Shown: in pieces, positions 7,990 to 15,530 of the stretch
How positions within the stretch are numbered: position 1 is the first letter of the stretch
How the letters are laid out: each line of letters starts with the position of its first letter
DNA from: Candidatus Babeliales bacterium
Lineage (GTDB): Bacteria > Babelota > Babeliae > Babelales > JABDEC01
DNA: 42,110 nt
Assembly: GCA_031292305.1 (NCBI GenBank)
Contig: JARLHJ010000039.1
Span: 1 to 42,110 of the forward strand
Reading direction: 5' to 3'
Notes under the pieces: model-generated
The model's input: the letters and a program-made list of their open reading frames with translations, nothing else
Told to the model about the DNA's origin: nothing
Database searches by the model: none
Position numbers and translations under genes: made by a program

Positions 7990-9126
7990 ATGTTCAAAAT
8001 GTCAACTTGGTTTATAACCGCAATCTTAATCAATACAGCTTTTTCAGCTATTAAAGCAGAGACTTTTAAAGAGCAATGTATCCAAAAACTACCTAAATAT
8101 GCTCAAAATTACAATTCTTTTTGCACCAAACACATGCCTATATTATTATCAGTATTTAAATTAGGCCAATACCAGTATATGCACCAAAATGTTCAAACTT
8201 ATGAAGATATGCCCAAGGAACTTATACAATGGTGCAAAGAAATTTTAAAAAAACATGATTTTCAAGATATAGAAAAAATTAACTTTAAAATCTTACCGGA
8301 TAATATGCCAAGTCCCTGGGTGACACTTACTAATAATACCATCGCAATCCATTCTAATTATTCTAATGAACTATTATACGCGTTAAAGACCCCTGAAAAT
8401 AAAAATAATTTTGTTATCTTTGCAATAAACGAATTCGCATTGTTACATGAAATGAAACATTTAATAGATAAAGATATCTTATGCCAAGCTTGTTCTATTC
8501 CTGTGATATCAGCTATAAATTATCAGCTTTCAAAAAACTTTAATGAATATTCTCATAAATTTTTCAATCTTACAGAAACTACAACACTTTCACAATCAAT
8601 ACTCAAAGCCTCTATAACTTATATATCTACAGTGCTTTGTGCGCATTCAACTAATTTTTTATTAACAAAATATATGCAATATCATGAAAACAAAGCTGAT
8701 AGATTTGCTATATCTAAAATGGATGATATTAAAAAAATAGACTGCGTAATTAGTTTTTTTAAAGGAATACATGATGGCGAATTGAATACAATAACTGGTG
8801 ACATAAACTTAATGGTTGCTGAAGTACAAAAAATCAATCCCCTTGCGGTCGTTAATTTTAAAATGACTTATTACCCAATAAAATTTTTATATGAAAAAAC
8901 TAAACAAAAAGATGAAACATTTAGAACATGGTTAGAAAATCATCCATATGCTTTAAAGTTAATACATTTCAGTTATGATCCTGCACATCCATTATCATTT
9001 GATCGTATTAAACAAATGGAAGAAAGAAAAAAAGAACTATTAAAATTACAAGATACTAAAATTAAACCTACCATAGAGATTGAACCTATAATTAATGTTA
9101 ATCGCGAAGCCTTAATTGCTGGATAA
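7990..9126 (+). CDS. Secreted M48-like zinc metalloprotease, copy 1
   Basis: The 378-residue protein has a signal peptide (about 1-23, ending 'IKAE'). The gluzincin motif is 'HEMKH' (H153, E154, H157), and the third-ligand motif 'ENKAD' (E233, D237) follows 76 residues later, the M48 spacing. The family tail is also seen as 'DPAHPLSFDRIKQMEE'. It probably cleaves proteins outside the inner membrane, or is membrane-bound if the hydrophobic stretches between the motifs insert. It is paralogous to 9405-10421, sharing 'FA(L/I)LHEMKH', 'ADRFAISK/ADKFAISK' and the 'RIK..EERKKELLKL' end. A strong hairpin terminator follows its stop. The substrate is unknown. Confidence 0.85.
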   Translation: MFKMSTWFITAILINTAFSAIKAETFKEQCIQKLPKYAQNYNSFCTKHMPILLSVFKLGQYQYMHQNVQTYEDMPKELIQWCKEILKKHDFQDIEKINFKILPDNMPSPWVTLTNNTIAIHSNYSNELLYALKTPENKNNFVIFAINEFALLHEMKHLIDKDILCQACSIPVISAINYQLSKNFNEYSHKFFNLTETTTLSQSILKASITYISTVLCAHSTNFLLTKYMQYHENKADRFAISKMDDIKKIDCVISFFKGIHDGELNTITGDINLMVAEVQKINPLAVVNFKMTYYPIKFLYEKTKQKDETFRTWLENHPYALKLIHFSYDPAHPLSFDRIKQMEERKKELLKLQDTKIKPTIEIEPIINVNREALIAG

Positions 9127-9136
9127 AACTTTCTAA

Positions 9137-9167
9137 AAGATAGCTGATCTTAAAAATCAGCTATCTT
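9137..9167 (+). terminator. Hairpin terminator after M48 copy 1
   Basis: A perfect 12-base-pair stem (AAGATAGCTGAT with ATCAGCTATCTT) encloses a seven-base loop, 11 bases after the stop. It is followed by an AT-rich stretch rather than a pure T run. Confidence 0.75.
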
Positions 9168-9174
9168 ATTAATC

Positions 9175-9297
9175 TCAATATTCTTTTTCAAGTACATCAA
9201 GATATTTTTTAAACTTAAATAACTTACCACGTTTTTGTTGGTTTTCTTCATTTCTATTTCCACCTAATGAAATAAGACGTTTAATTTGCAATATTTT
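9175..9297 (-). pseudogene. Possible remnant of a decayed gene (40-codon open end)
   Basis: Reading leftward, an open frame after a TGA at 9298-9300 gives about 40 residues ending 'KKYLDVLEKEY' and a stop at 9175-9177, with 'RLISLGGNRNEENQQ' in its middle. There is no ATG and no ribosome binding site. The composition is protein-like, unlike the shadow frames nearby, so this may be the 3' end of a lost gene between the two M48 copies. It could also be chance; I do not recognise a family. Confidence 0.3.
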
Positions 9298-9404
9298 TCA
9301 GAAAAGATAATATAATTTGACATTTATGTAATTTCTATTAGAATTAAATATAAATGGTGGATTCCAGAGTAATATTGTTAGATAATTATATAAATGGAGA
9401 AATA

Positions 9405-10421
9405 ATGGTAAAATTTAAATTTCTCAGTATAAAAAAAATTATTCTATTCTGGGTAATTTCAATATCATTTTCTTTAAATTCCATGGATTATATAAAATCA
9501 GGCATAAAAAACGTTTTACCTATACTTAACTCAAATAAATTTCATGCCTTATGTTCAATATATATAATTGCAAAAAAAATTTATGATTACAATCAAATAA
9601 ATAAAACTATGCATTACAAAAATGCATCACCGGAAGTTGATGCTTGGTGCAGAAATATATTAAAAGAACATAATATAGACAACTGCGAACAAATAAAATT
9701 CAAGGTTAATGATACTGAGAATGAATCCTGGCATACCTGTATAGGTAATACAATATTTATGGGTACAGAAGAACATAATAACTTGCAAATGGTTCTTTCT
9801 TCAGAAAACAATGATTTTAAAACAAAAACATTAGCAACAAGTGAATTCGCCATACTACATGAAATGAAACATATAAAATCTAAAGATGTTATTTTGCGTT
9901 CGATTTATTCGTTATTGATTTCATTTATATCTTCTAAAATTTTTACTAATTCTCCGCAACTTATAAGTAATAAAATATTATCTAATCTAAATGAACTCTT
10001 GCCAACATTAATAGCTTTAATTTTAATAACGAAATATATGCATTATCAAGAACTGCAAGCCGATAAATTTGCTATATCAAAAATAAATGACATAAAAAAA
10101 ATCGATATTATTATTGATTTCTACGATGAACATTATGGGGCTGAGCTCCGTAGTTTTGTTCTGTCGACAAAGCCTCCCTTTCCAAATCTATTTACAAGAT
10201 TAGTGTATTTATTTTTTAAACTTCAACATAAATTAACTACAGAGGGAACTTTTTTTGGTGAATGGCTCAAACAACGTCCCTCTAGTTTAAATTTAATACA
10301 TTGGACTTTTGATTCAACTCATCCATCTTTTATTGATAGAATTAAGCCATTAGAAGAAAGAAAAAAAGAACTTTTAAAACTAAAAGAAAAAGCGCCTGGT
10401 TTTACCCAAGCGCTTTTTTAA
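9405..10421 (+). CDS. Secreted M48-like zinc metalloprotease, copy 2
   Basis: From the chosen start the protein is 338 residues with a signal peptide or anchor (about 8-27). It has 'HEMKH' (H152, E153, H156), the third ligand in 'QELQAD' (E216, D220), and an 'FDSTHPSFIDRIKPLEERK' end. It is clearly paralogous to 7990-9126 and slightly shorter. The frame opens at 9354, but GGAG five bases before the ATG at 9405 and the immediate signal peptide favour 9405. Its last codons form one arm of a bidirectional hairpin terminator shared with the convergent pyrophosphatase gene. Function is inferred from the zinc motifs; the substrate is unknown. Confidence 0.83.
   Translation: MVKFKFLSIKKIILFWVISISFSLNSMDYIKSGIKNVLPILNSNKFHALCSIYIIAKKIYDYNQINKTMHYKNASPEVDAWCRNILKEHNIDNCEQIKFKVNDTENESWHTCIGNTIFMGTEEHNNLQMVLSSENNDFKTKTLATSEFAILHEMKHIKSKDVILRSIYSLLISFISSKIFTNSPQLISNKILSNLNELLPTLIALILITKYMHYQELQADKFAISKINDIKKIDIIIDFYDEHYGAELRSFVLSTKPPFPNLFTRLVYLFFKLQHKLTTEGTFFGEWLKQRPSSLNLIHWTFDSTHPSFIDRIKPLEERKKELLKLKEKAPGFTQALF
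10387..10419. terminator. Bidirectional hairpin terminator inside the 3' end of M48 copy 2
   Basis: AAAAAGCGC and GCGCTTTTT flank an imperfect inner stem (TGG with CCxA). There is an A run on one side and a T run on the other, so it can stop transcripts from both convergent genes. It overlaps the coding end of the protease. Confidence 0.8.
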
Positions 10422-10436
10422 TTGAATTCTAATATA

Positions 10437-12413
10437 TTAGAACAAAGAAACTAGTAACAGTGAAATCACTGCCATAAGTTTAATTAAAATATTAAGAGCA
10501 GGTCCAGATGTGTCCTTGAAAGGATCACCAACAGTGTCGCCAATAACAGCGGCGCGATGAGCCTCAGAACCTTTACCACCTAAATGGCCAGCTTCAATAT
10601 ATTTCTTTGCATTATCCCAAGCACCACCACCATTAGACATCATTAATGCTAATAACACACCAACAACTGTAGCACCAACTAGCATGCCGCCTAAAGCGTC
10701 TTTGCCTAAAGTTAATAAAATAATCACAGGCATTGCTATAGTAATAACACCCGGTAAAATCATTTCACGTAAAGATGCACGAGTTGCAATAGTTACACAT
10801 TGTTTATAATCAGGTTGTGCAGTACCTTCCATAATGCCAGGAATTTCTCTAAATTGTCTGCGTACTTCCATAACCATTTTTAATGCAGCATCACTCACCG
10901 ATCTCATAGTTAATGCAGAAATAATAAAAGGTATTGTAGCACCAATAAATAATCCAACTAAAATTACTGGATTAGCTAAATTTAAAACTTGAATATTTGC
11001 AGCTTCTGAATATGCAGCAAATAAACCTAATGCTGTTAATAATGCAGATCCAATAGCAAACCCTTTGCCCATTGCAGCAGTAGTGTTGCCAAGTGAATCT
11101 AATTTATCTGTAATCTTTCTAACTTCTGGTCCAAAGCCTGACATTTCAGCAATACCGCCAGCGTTATCAGCGATTGGGCCATAAGCATCAACGGTCATGG
11201 TTATTCCAACAGTAGATAACATTGCAACTGCAGCAATAGCTACGCCAAATAAACCGCCGCCATATTTAAATGCAGTTAATACAACTAAAGATAAAATAAT
11301 TACAGGCGCAGCTGTAGATTCCATACCAACTGATAAACCGTAAATAATATTTGTTGCAGCACCAGATTTAGAACTTTCTGCTACACGTTCAACAGTTTTA
11401 CCTGAAGTATAATATTCTGTTATTAAACCAATTACGATGCCAGAAACACAACCAAGTACAATTGAATAGAATATATTAAATTCAATATTTACATAATTGA
11501 TATATAAAACTGATGCAGACAAGAAGAATGCAATAGCAATATAAGTTGCATTACGTAACATAGCAACCGGTTCTAATCTTAAAACAAAGTTAGATAATAA
11601 ACCAAGTACTGATCCACCTAAACCAAAAACAGAAAGCATTAATGGTAAACTTAGATACTTAATGCCACCATAATTACTAAATGCTAAAATTATAGCTGAA
11701 ACCATTGCACCGATATAAGATTCATAAATATCAGCACCCATGCCAGCTGTATCGCCAACACAATCACCTACGTTATCAGCAATAACTGCCGGATTTCTTG
11801 GGTCATCTTCTGGGATACCAGCTTCTAATTTACCAACTAAATCCGCACCAACATCTGCAGATTTTGTAAAAATACCGCCACCAACACGTGCAAAGAAAGC
11901 AACTAAAGAAGCCCCTAAAGAGAAACTTGTAATGATCTGAATAAAATCTGGATGTTCAAAGAAGAAGAAATACAATGTACCTAAACCTAAGATACCAAAG
12001 CTTGCAACTGCAAAGCCCATTACACCACCACCAAAGAAAGCCATGTTAAAAGCCTTAGCTTCACCATGTTCTTTTGCAGCCATTGTGGTTCTTACGTTTG
12101 CTAATGTTGCTGCATTCATACCAATATAACCAGTTATCATTGATAACAATGCACCAATTACAAATGCTACAGCTGACGCAAATGCTTGCGCTACAAAAAT
12201 TAGGAATAATGAAATTGCAAATACCATGTATAAAATTATTTTATACTCTTCACGTAAGAAGGTCATTGCCCCTGCTCTAATTGCATCGGCTATACCTGCT
12301 GCCTTTGAATCATTTACTGGTACACTGCGTATTTTGGAAAGTAGAAACGCGACTACACCGAGTCCAAAAATACCCGCTGCGAGAAATATGAAGTAATAAT
12401 TAATAAACTGCAT
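10437..12413 (-). CDS. hppA: Membrane-bound ion-translocating pyrophosphatase, K+-dependent type
   Basis: A 658-residue protein with about 16 membrane helices, the normal length for the family. It hydrolyses pyrophosphate and uses the energy to pump H+ and/or Na+ out of the cytoplasm. The substrate-binding signature is intact: '[20 protein letters not shown]' followed by '[19 protein letters not shown]'. Later acidic clusters '[12 protein letters not shown]' and '[13 protein letters not shown]' are also present. The segment '[10 protein letters not shown]' has Ala where K+-independent enzymes have Lys, pointing to K+ dependence. The ion pumped is not resolved. The start is supported by GGAG seven bases before the ATG. 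A 17-bp palindrome lies in the upstream region. Such pumps save ATP in energy-limited cells. Confidence 0.97.
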   Translation of the reverse strand: MQFINYYFIFLAAGIFGLGVVAFLLSKIRSVPVNDSKAAGIADAIRAGAMTFLREEYKIILYMVFAISLFLIFVAQAFASAVAFVIGALLSMITGYIGMNAATLANVRTTMAAKEHGEAKAFNMAFFGGGVMGFAVASFGILGLGTLYFFFFEHPDFIQIITSFSLGASLVAFFARVGGGIFTKSADVGADLVGKLEAGIPEDDPRNPAVIADNVGDCVGDTAGMGADIYESYIGAMVSAIILAFSNYGGIKYLSLPLMLSVFGLGGSVLGLLSNFVLRLEPVAMLRNATYIAIAFFLSASVLYINYVNIEFNIFYSIVLGCVSGIVIGLITEYYTSGKTVERVAESSKSGAATNIIYGLSVGMESTAAPVIILSLVVLTAFKYGGGLFGVAIAAVAMLSTVGITMTVDAYGPIADNAGGIAEMSGFGPEVRKITDKLDSLGNTTAAMGKGFAIGSALLTALGLFAAYSEAANIQVLNLANPVILVGLFIGATIPFIISALTMRSVSDAALKMVMEVRRQFREIPGIMEGTAQPDYKQCVTIATRASLREMILPGVITIAMPVIILLTLGKDALGGMLVGATVVGVLLALMMSNGGGAWDNAKKYIEAGHLGGKGSEAHRAAVIGDTVGDPFKDTSGPALNILIKLMAVISLLLVSLF

Positions 12414-12441
12414 AATGCTGCTCCGTTATAAAAATGTATAT

Positions 12442-12458
12442 TAACTTACAGTAAGTTA
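12442..12458. promoter_or_regulatory. Perfect palindrome upstream of hppA, possible operator
   Basis: TAACTTACAGTAAGTTA is a perfect inverted repeat with eight-base arms around one central base, 28 bases upstream of the hppA ATG. A TATACA box lies between it and the gene, so a bound dimeric regulator would block the promoter. The one-base centre makes an RNA hairpin less likely. Confidence 0.45.
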
Positions 12459-12492
12459 GATTAATTGTTATTTATTTTTTGTAAAGATTCAC

Positions 12493-12532
12493 AATAATTA
12501 ATCCCTCAGAATATTGTGAGGGATTAATTATT
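12493..12532 (-). terminator. Hairpin terminator after the exported HAD gene
   Basis: A perfect 16-base-pair stem (core TTAATCCCTCA with TGAGGGATTAA) has an eight-base loop. It lies about 30 bases past the stop of the 12564-13562 gene, within the region between that gene and hppA. Confidence 0.8.
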
Positions 12533-12563
12533 AATTTAAATATCAAATTTTAGAATTAACAAT

Positions 12564-13562
12564 TTACTCAGGAAATGTGGCATCTAAATCTTCTTGTTTG
12601 GGCATATCTACACCCATTTCAAATAAATCATTTTCTAATTGTTCTGCAGTTGTAAATATATAAGAAGGTATTGTAGATCTTAAAGCTGAAACTACATTAT
12701 CTATACAAGAATCTATAAATAAAATATTGGATGTGTCTGGAGAATAAGTATGTGCATCATCTAGTTGTTTGTCTCCATTAATTGGTAGACGCTTGAAAAA
12801 TTCTTGTTCTATTTTATAACGCAATCCGTTAAAATAATTCTGTGATGGTTTTTTTACCCAATTATTTTCAGGTCTAGGTAAAAAATGTCCACAGTTTGCA
12901 AATTTTGGGAAGTCAACAATAAAACGTTCCCATAATTTAGGTTCCATATTTGATGCAAATACAACTTTATACTTACTATCTATAAGTGTATTAATTAAAT
13001 TAACAGTTTCTTTAACTGGTTTTAATTGTGATGTAACATCAATTGCCAATTGAGCCATTTTTACAATATTTTCACTATCTGGATAAACTGATTCTACTGC
13101 TTCACAAATTTGTTGTGTAGATGAACCTTTTCTGCGTTCTTCTATAATAATCCTAAACATTTTAGGATAAAATACTGACGCATAAGCAATAGGGGATGAT
13201 AATGTTTTTTTAATCATTTTTAAATAATCATATTTAGCAACAATATTATGTATATCAAAAACAAAAACTGTATTGTCATCAATTTTAAAGCCAGTTTTAT
13301 CTAAATTTCCTTTAACCAATTCATTGTTTAAATAAATAGTTTGCTCAAGACGTTGTTTTAATTTTTCTTGAGTAGCACAATAAAATTTATATGCTTTATA
13401 AGAACCATAAACTCCTGCTACTGCTGTTAAACCTATAGCCACATTTTTTGGAGTAACGTGTGGAGTAACTTGTTGAGTCATTCTTGAAATTAATTCGCCA
13501 CATTGAACATTCAGACTCGATAACATTACCAAAGAAAATAAAGTTGCTTTAAATTTTGTCAT
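12564..13562 (-). CDS. Exported or membrane-anchored HAD-like protein with DxH motif I and altered motif IV
   Basis: This 332-residue protein starts with a signal peptide (about 1-22, 'NVQCGE'). Then come a 'HVTPKNV' box and a membrane helix (about 41-60). The HAD core follows with motif I 'FDIHN' (D103, H105), motif II 'FASN' (S204), motif III 'VKKPS' (K238) and motif IV 'FIDS' (D284, S285). Both the second motif I Asp and the second motif IV Asp are replaced, so it may be a non-catalytic relative or use a different metal site. An insert near 250-278 separates motifs III and IV. Its closest relative is the next upstream gene. The signal peptide plus stop-transfer helix would leave the HAD domain on the cytoplasmic face; full export cannot be excluded. 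Confidence 0.78.
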   Translation of the reverse strand: MTKFKATLFSLVMLSSLNVQCGELISRMTQQVTPHVTPKNVAIGLTAVAGVYGSYKAYKFYCATQEKLKQRLEQTIYLNNELVKGNLDKTGFKIDDNTVFVFDIHNIVAKYDYLKMIKKTLSSPIAYASVFYPKMFRIIIEERRKGSSTQQICEAVESVYPDSENIVKMAQLAIDVTSQLKPVKETVNLINTLIDSKYKVVFASNMEPKLWERFIVDFPKFANCGHFLPRPENNWVKKPSQNYFNGLRYKIEQEFFKRLPINGDKQLDDAHTYSPDTSNILFIDSCIDNVVSALRSTIPSYIFTTAEQLENDLFEMGVDMPKQEDLDATFPE

Positions 13563-13664
13563 TGCTTTTCCTTCACTTGGTTATTAATATTTCTAAAAAA
13601 ACCTTATCACCAAAGGTAAAATATGTCAAAGTAACAGGCTTTTAAATTAGTTGTTTAAATAAAA

Positions 13665-13698
13665 AACCGCCCTAAAACTTTTACATTTTAGAGCGGTT
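13665..13698 (-). terminator. Hairpin terminator between the two HAD genes
   Basis: AACCGC-C-CTAAAA pairs with TTTTAG-A-GCGGTT (one mismatch) around an eight-base loop. It lies about 20 bases past the stop of 13720-14640, and the A run on the plus strand gives a T tract on the transcript. Confidence 0.8.
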
Positions 13699-13719
13699 CA
13701 ATACCTGTGTCTTAAATAA

Positions 13720-14640
13720 TTAATCTAAATCCGCACCCATAGCTCTTAAATCATCTTCTAATTGTTCTGGTGAAAAATAAACTAAAGAAGGAATGCCACA
13801 TTCTATTGCAGGCTTAACGTTTTTTAATCTATCATCAATAAATAAACTATTTTTGGGAAGCTTGCAGCCTCTAAAATAATCTTCAGATGGCTTTTTAACC
13901 CAATTATTATCAGGACCGGGTAAATAACTTTCATGTTTTTGATCATTTTTGTCTTTTTCTAACATTGGGAAATCTGCAACAAACCTTTTAAATAATTTTG
14001 GTTCCATATTAGATACAAACACAACCTTATAGCCTTTATCCCTTAATTTTGTAACAATATCAATTGTACCTTTAATAGGTTTTAATTGCGCAGAAATATC
14101 AATTGCTAATTTTGCTATGTTTTTTATAGTTTCATTGCCAGGATACTCATCTTCAATTGCTTCGAACATTTCCTGCACACTCGCACCTTTTTTAACTTGT
14201 TGTGCGATCATTTTGAAAATACCTGGATGGCGCAATGATGATAAAGCAATCATTGGGTGCAACACAGCTTTTTTAACCATTTTTAATACATCATATTTTG
14301 CGATAACGTCATGAATATCAAAAGCAATTACGGTTTCTGGATTTATTCTAAATGCCTTACTTGGATTTGCAGGATATGTTATCTGGCCATCTATTATTTC
14401 TTCTTTTTCAATATCTGATTCATAAACTAAAGCTGAATTTATTCGCAACCCTGCATTAAATTCTTCTAGCTTTTTGGCTTTTTTTGCACAATGAGCTCTA
14501 TAAAGACCGTAAACTGCGCCGGCAGTTGCCAAAGTAGCAGCAACATTTTTAGGTGTAACATATTGAGTTAATTCTGCAGATTGGGCATTAAAGCCTAATA
14601 ACAGAGATAATGAGAATAAAACTATTTTAAATTTATTCAT
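13720..14640 (-). CDS. Exported or membrane-anchored HAD-like protein with DxH motif I
   Basis: The 306-residue protein has a signal peptide (about 1-22, 'NAQSAE'), a 'YVTPKNV' box and a membrane helix (about 33-50) followed by a Lys-rich stretch. HAD motifs are 'FDIHD' (D108, H110), 'FVSN' (S210), 'VKKPS' (K250) and 'FIDD' (D269, D270). Motif I carries His for the usual second Asp, as in the proteins at 1395 and 12564; motif IV is intact. The gene has its own strong promoter and terminator, so it is expressed separately from the similar gene downstream. The 'TPKNV plus helix' module resembles that of the small proteins at 31925-33809. Confidence 0.8.
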   Translation of the reverse strand: MNKFKIVLFSLSLLLGFNAQSAELTQYVTPKNVAATLATAGAVYGLYRAHCAKKAKKLEEFNAGLRINSALVYESDIEKEEIIDGQITYPANPSKAFRINPETVIAFDIHDVIAKYDVLKMVKKAVLHPMIALSSLRHPGIFKMIAQQVKKGASVQEMFEAIEDEYPGNETIKNIAKLAIDISAQLKPIKGTIDIVTKLRDKGYKVVFVSNMEPKLFKRFVADFPMLEKDKNDQKHESYLPGPDNNWVKKPSEDYFRGCKLPKNSLFIDDRLKNVKPAIECGIPSLVYFSPEQLEDDLRAMGADLD

Positions 14641-14679
14641 TTTTTTCCTTTATTTACACATTTGTTTTCTATTTGTATA

Positions 14680-14708
14680 ATTGTAGCATTTAATTGAATG
14701 CTTGTCAA
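14680..14708 (-). promoter_or_regulatory. Consensus sigma-70 promoter for the exported HAD gene
   Basis: On the minus strand, TTGACA (14703-14708) and TACAAT (14680-14685) are exactly 17 bases apart, about 40 bases upstream of the ATG at 14640. The -35 is perfect and the -10 differs from consensus by one base. Confidence 0.75.
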
Positions 14709-14837
14709 AAAGGGTAGGCCTAGGGAATTTTGCCCTAAAACAGCCCATTTTAAAAGAAGTAATGATAAATAATTGATTATCATCTATAATTAGTTTTAAC
14801 TCCATAAAATTTTAAAAACGATTATAAAAGAAGTGAA

Positions 14838-15461
14838 ATGAAAAAATTAATAAAAGGCCTACATAAATTCCAAAAAGAAGTATTTCCAATACAAAAAAAC
14901 TTCTTTCAAGGTTTAGCAAAAGGTCAGAACCCGGAAATATTATTTATCACATGTTCTGATTCAAGAATAAACCCACATTTGGTAACATCAGCTGACCCGG
15001 GTGAACTTTTTATTTTACGCAACGCAGGTAATATAATTCCGCCATATAGCAATTTGCCTACAGGCGAAGCAGCAACAATTGAATTTGCAGTAGGACAATT
15101 AAAAGTTAAAGATATTATAATATGTGGACATTCTTATTGTGGTGCAGTTGAAGCAACTTTTAATTTAGATAAAATGGTACAACAACCTATTTTACGCGAT
15201 TGGCTAGAAAATAATATTTCACCAACGCTTAGATTAGTTAATCAAAACTATAAAGATCTTGATCGCGAATCTTTATCTGATATTTTACTACAAGAGCACG
15301 TTTTGCAGCAATTAGAAAATTTAAAAACTTATCCAATTATAAATGAAGCAATTGCAGAAAATAAACTTGTTTTACATGCGTGGATTTATAAATTTGAAGA
15401 TGGTGATATTTATGCTTATAATTCTCAAGAAGGCCAATTTGAAAATATTAAACATTATTAA
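14838..15461 (+). CDS. Beta-class carbonic anhydrase
   Basis: A 207-residue enzyme that interconverts CO2 and bicarbonate. The zinc ligands are visible: C39 and D41 in 'CSDSRI', then H98 and C101 in 'CGHSYCGAVEA'. D41 and R43 form the usual Asp-Arg pair. The helical N-terminus (FQKEVFPIQKNFF) and 'GELFILRNAGNIIPP' are typical of the plant-type beta class. Length matches the family (about 190-220). No signal peptide, so it is cytoplasmic and probably feeds bicarbonate to carboxylases. AGAAGTG precedes the ATG, and a strong bidirectional terminator follows. Confidence 0.95.
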   Translation: MKKLIKGLHKFQKEVFPIQKNFFQGLAKGQNPEILFITCSDSRINPHLVTSADPGELFILRNAGNIIPPYSNLPTGEAATIEFAVGQLKVKDIIICGHSYCGAVEATFNLDKMVQQPILRDWLENNISPTLRLVNQNYKDLDRESLSDILLQEHVLQQLENLKTYPIINEAIAENKLVLHAWIYKFEDGDIYAYNSQEGQFENIKHY

Positions 15462-15477
15462 TTTAGAATTTTAATAT

Positions 15478-15516
15478 AAAAAAAGCAGTACTGGATTAAC
15501 CAATACTGCTTTTTTT
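15478..15516. terminator. Bidirectional terminator between carbonic anhydrase and the propeller gene
   Basis: Thirteen paired bases (AAAAAAAGCAGTA with TACTGCTTTTTTT) plus an inner TGG/CCA make a long stem with an A run on one side and a T run on the other. It can serve both convergent genes. Confidence 0.88.
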
Positions 15517-15530
15517 ATTTAGATAACTTA

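Noticed and set aside
11740-11940. Plus-strand frame opposite hppA
   Set aside because: Lies opposite the most conserved part of the pyrophosphatase; its composition mirrors that coding strand.
14722-14738. TAGGG/CCCTA hairpin before the carbonic anhydrase gene
   Set aside because: Only five pairs, no T tract, and no link to a gene end.
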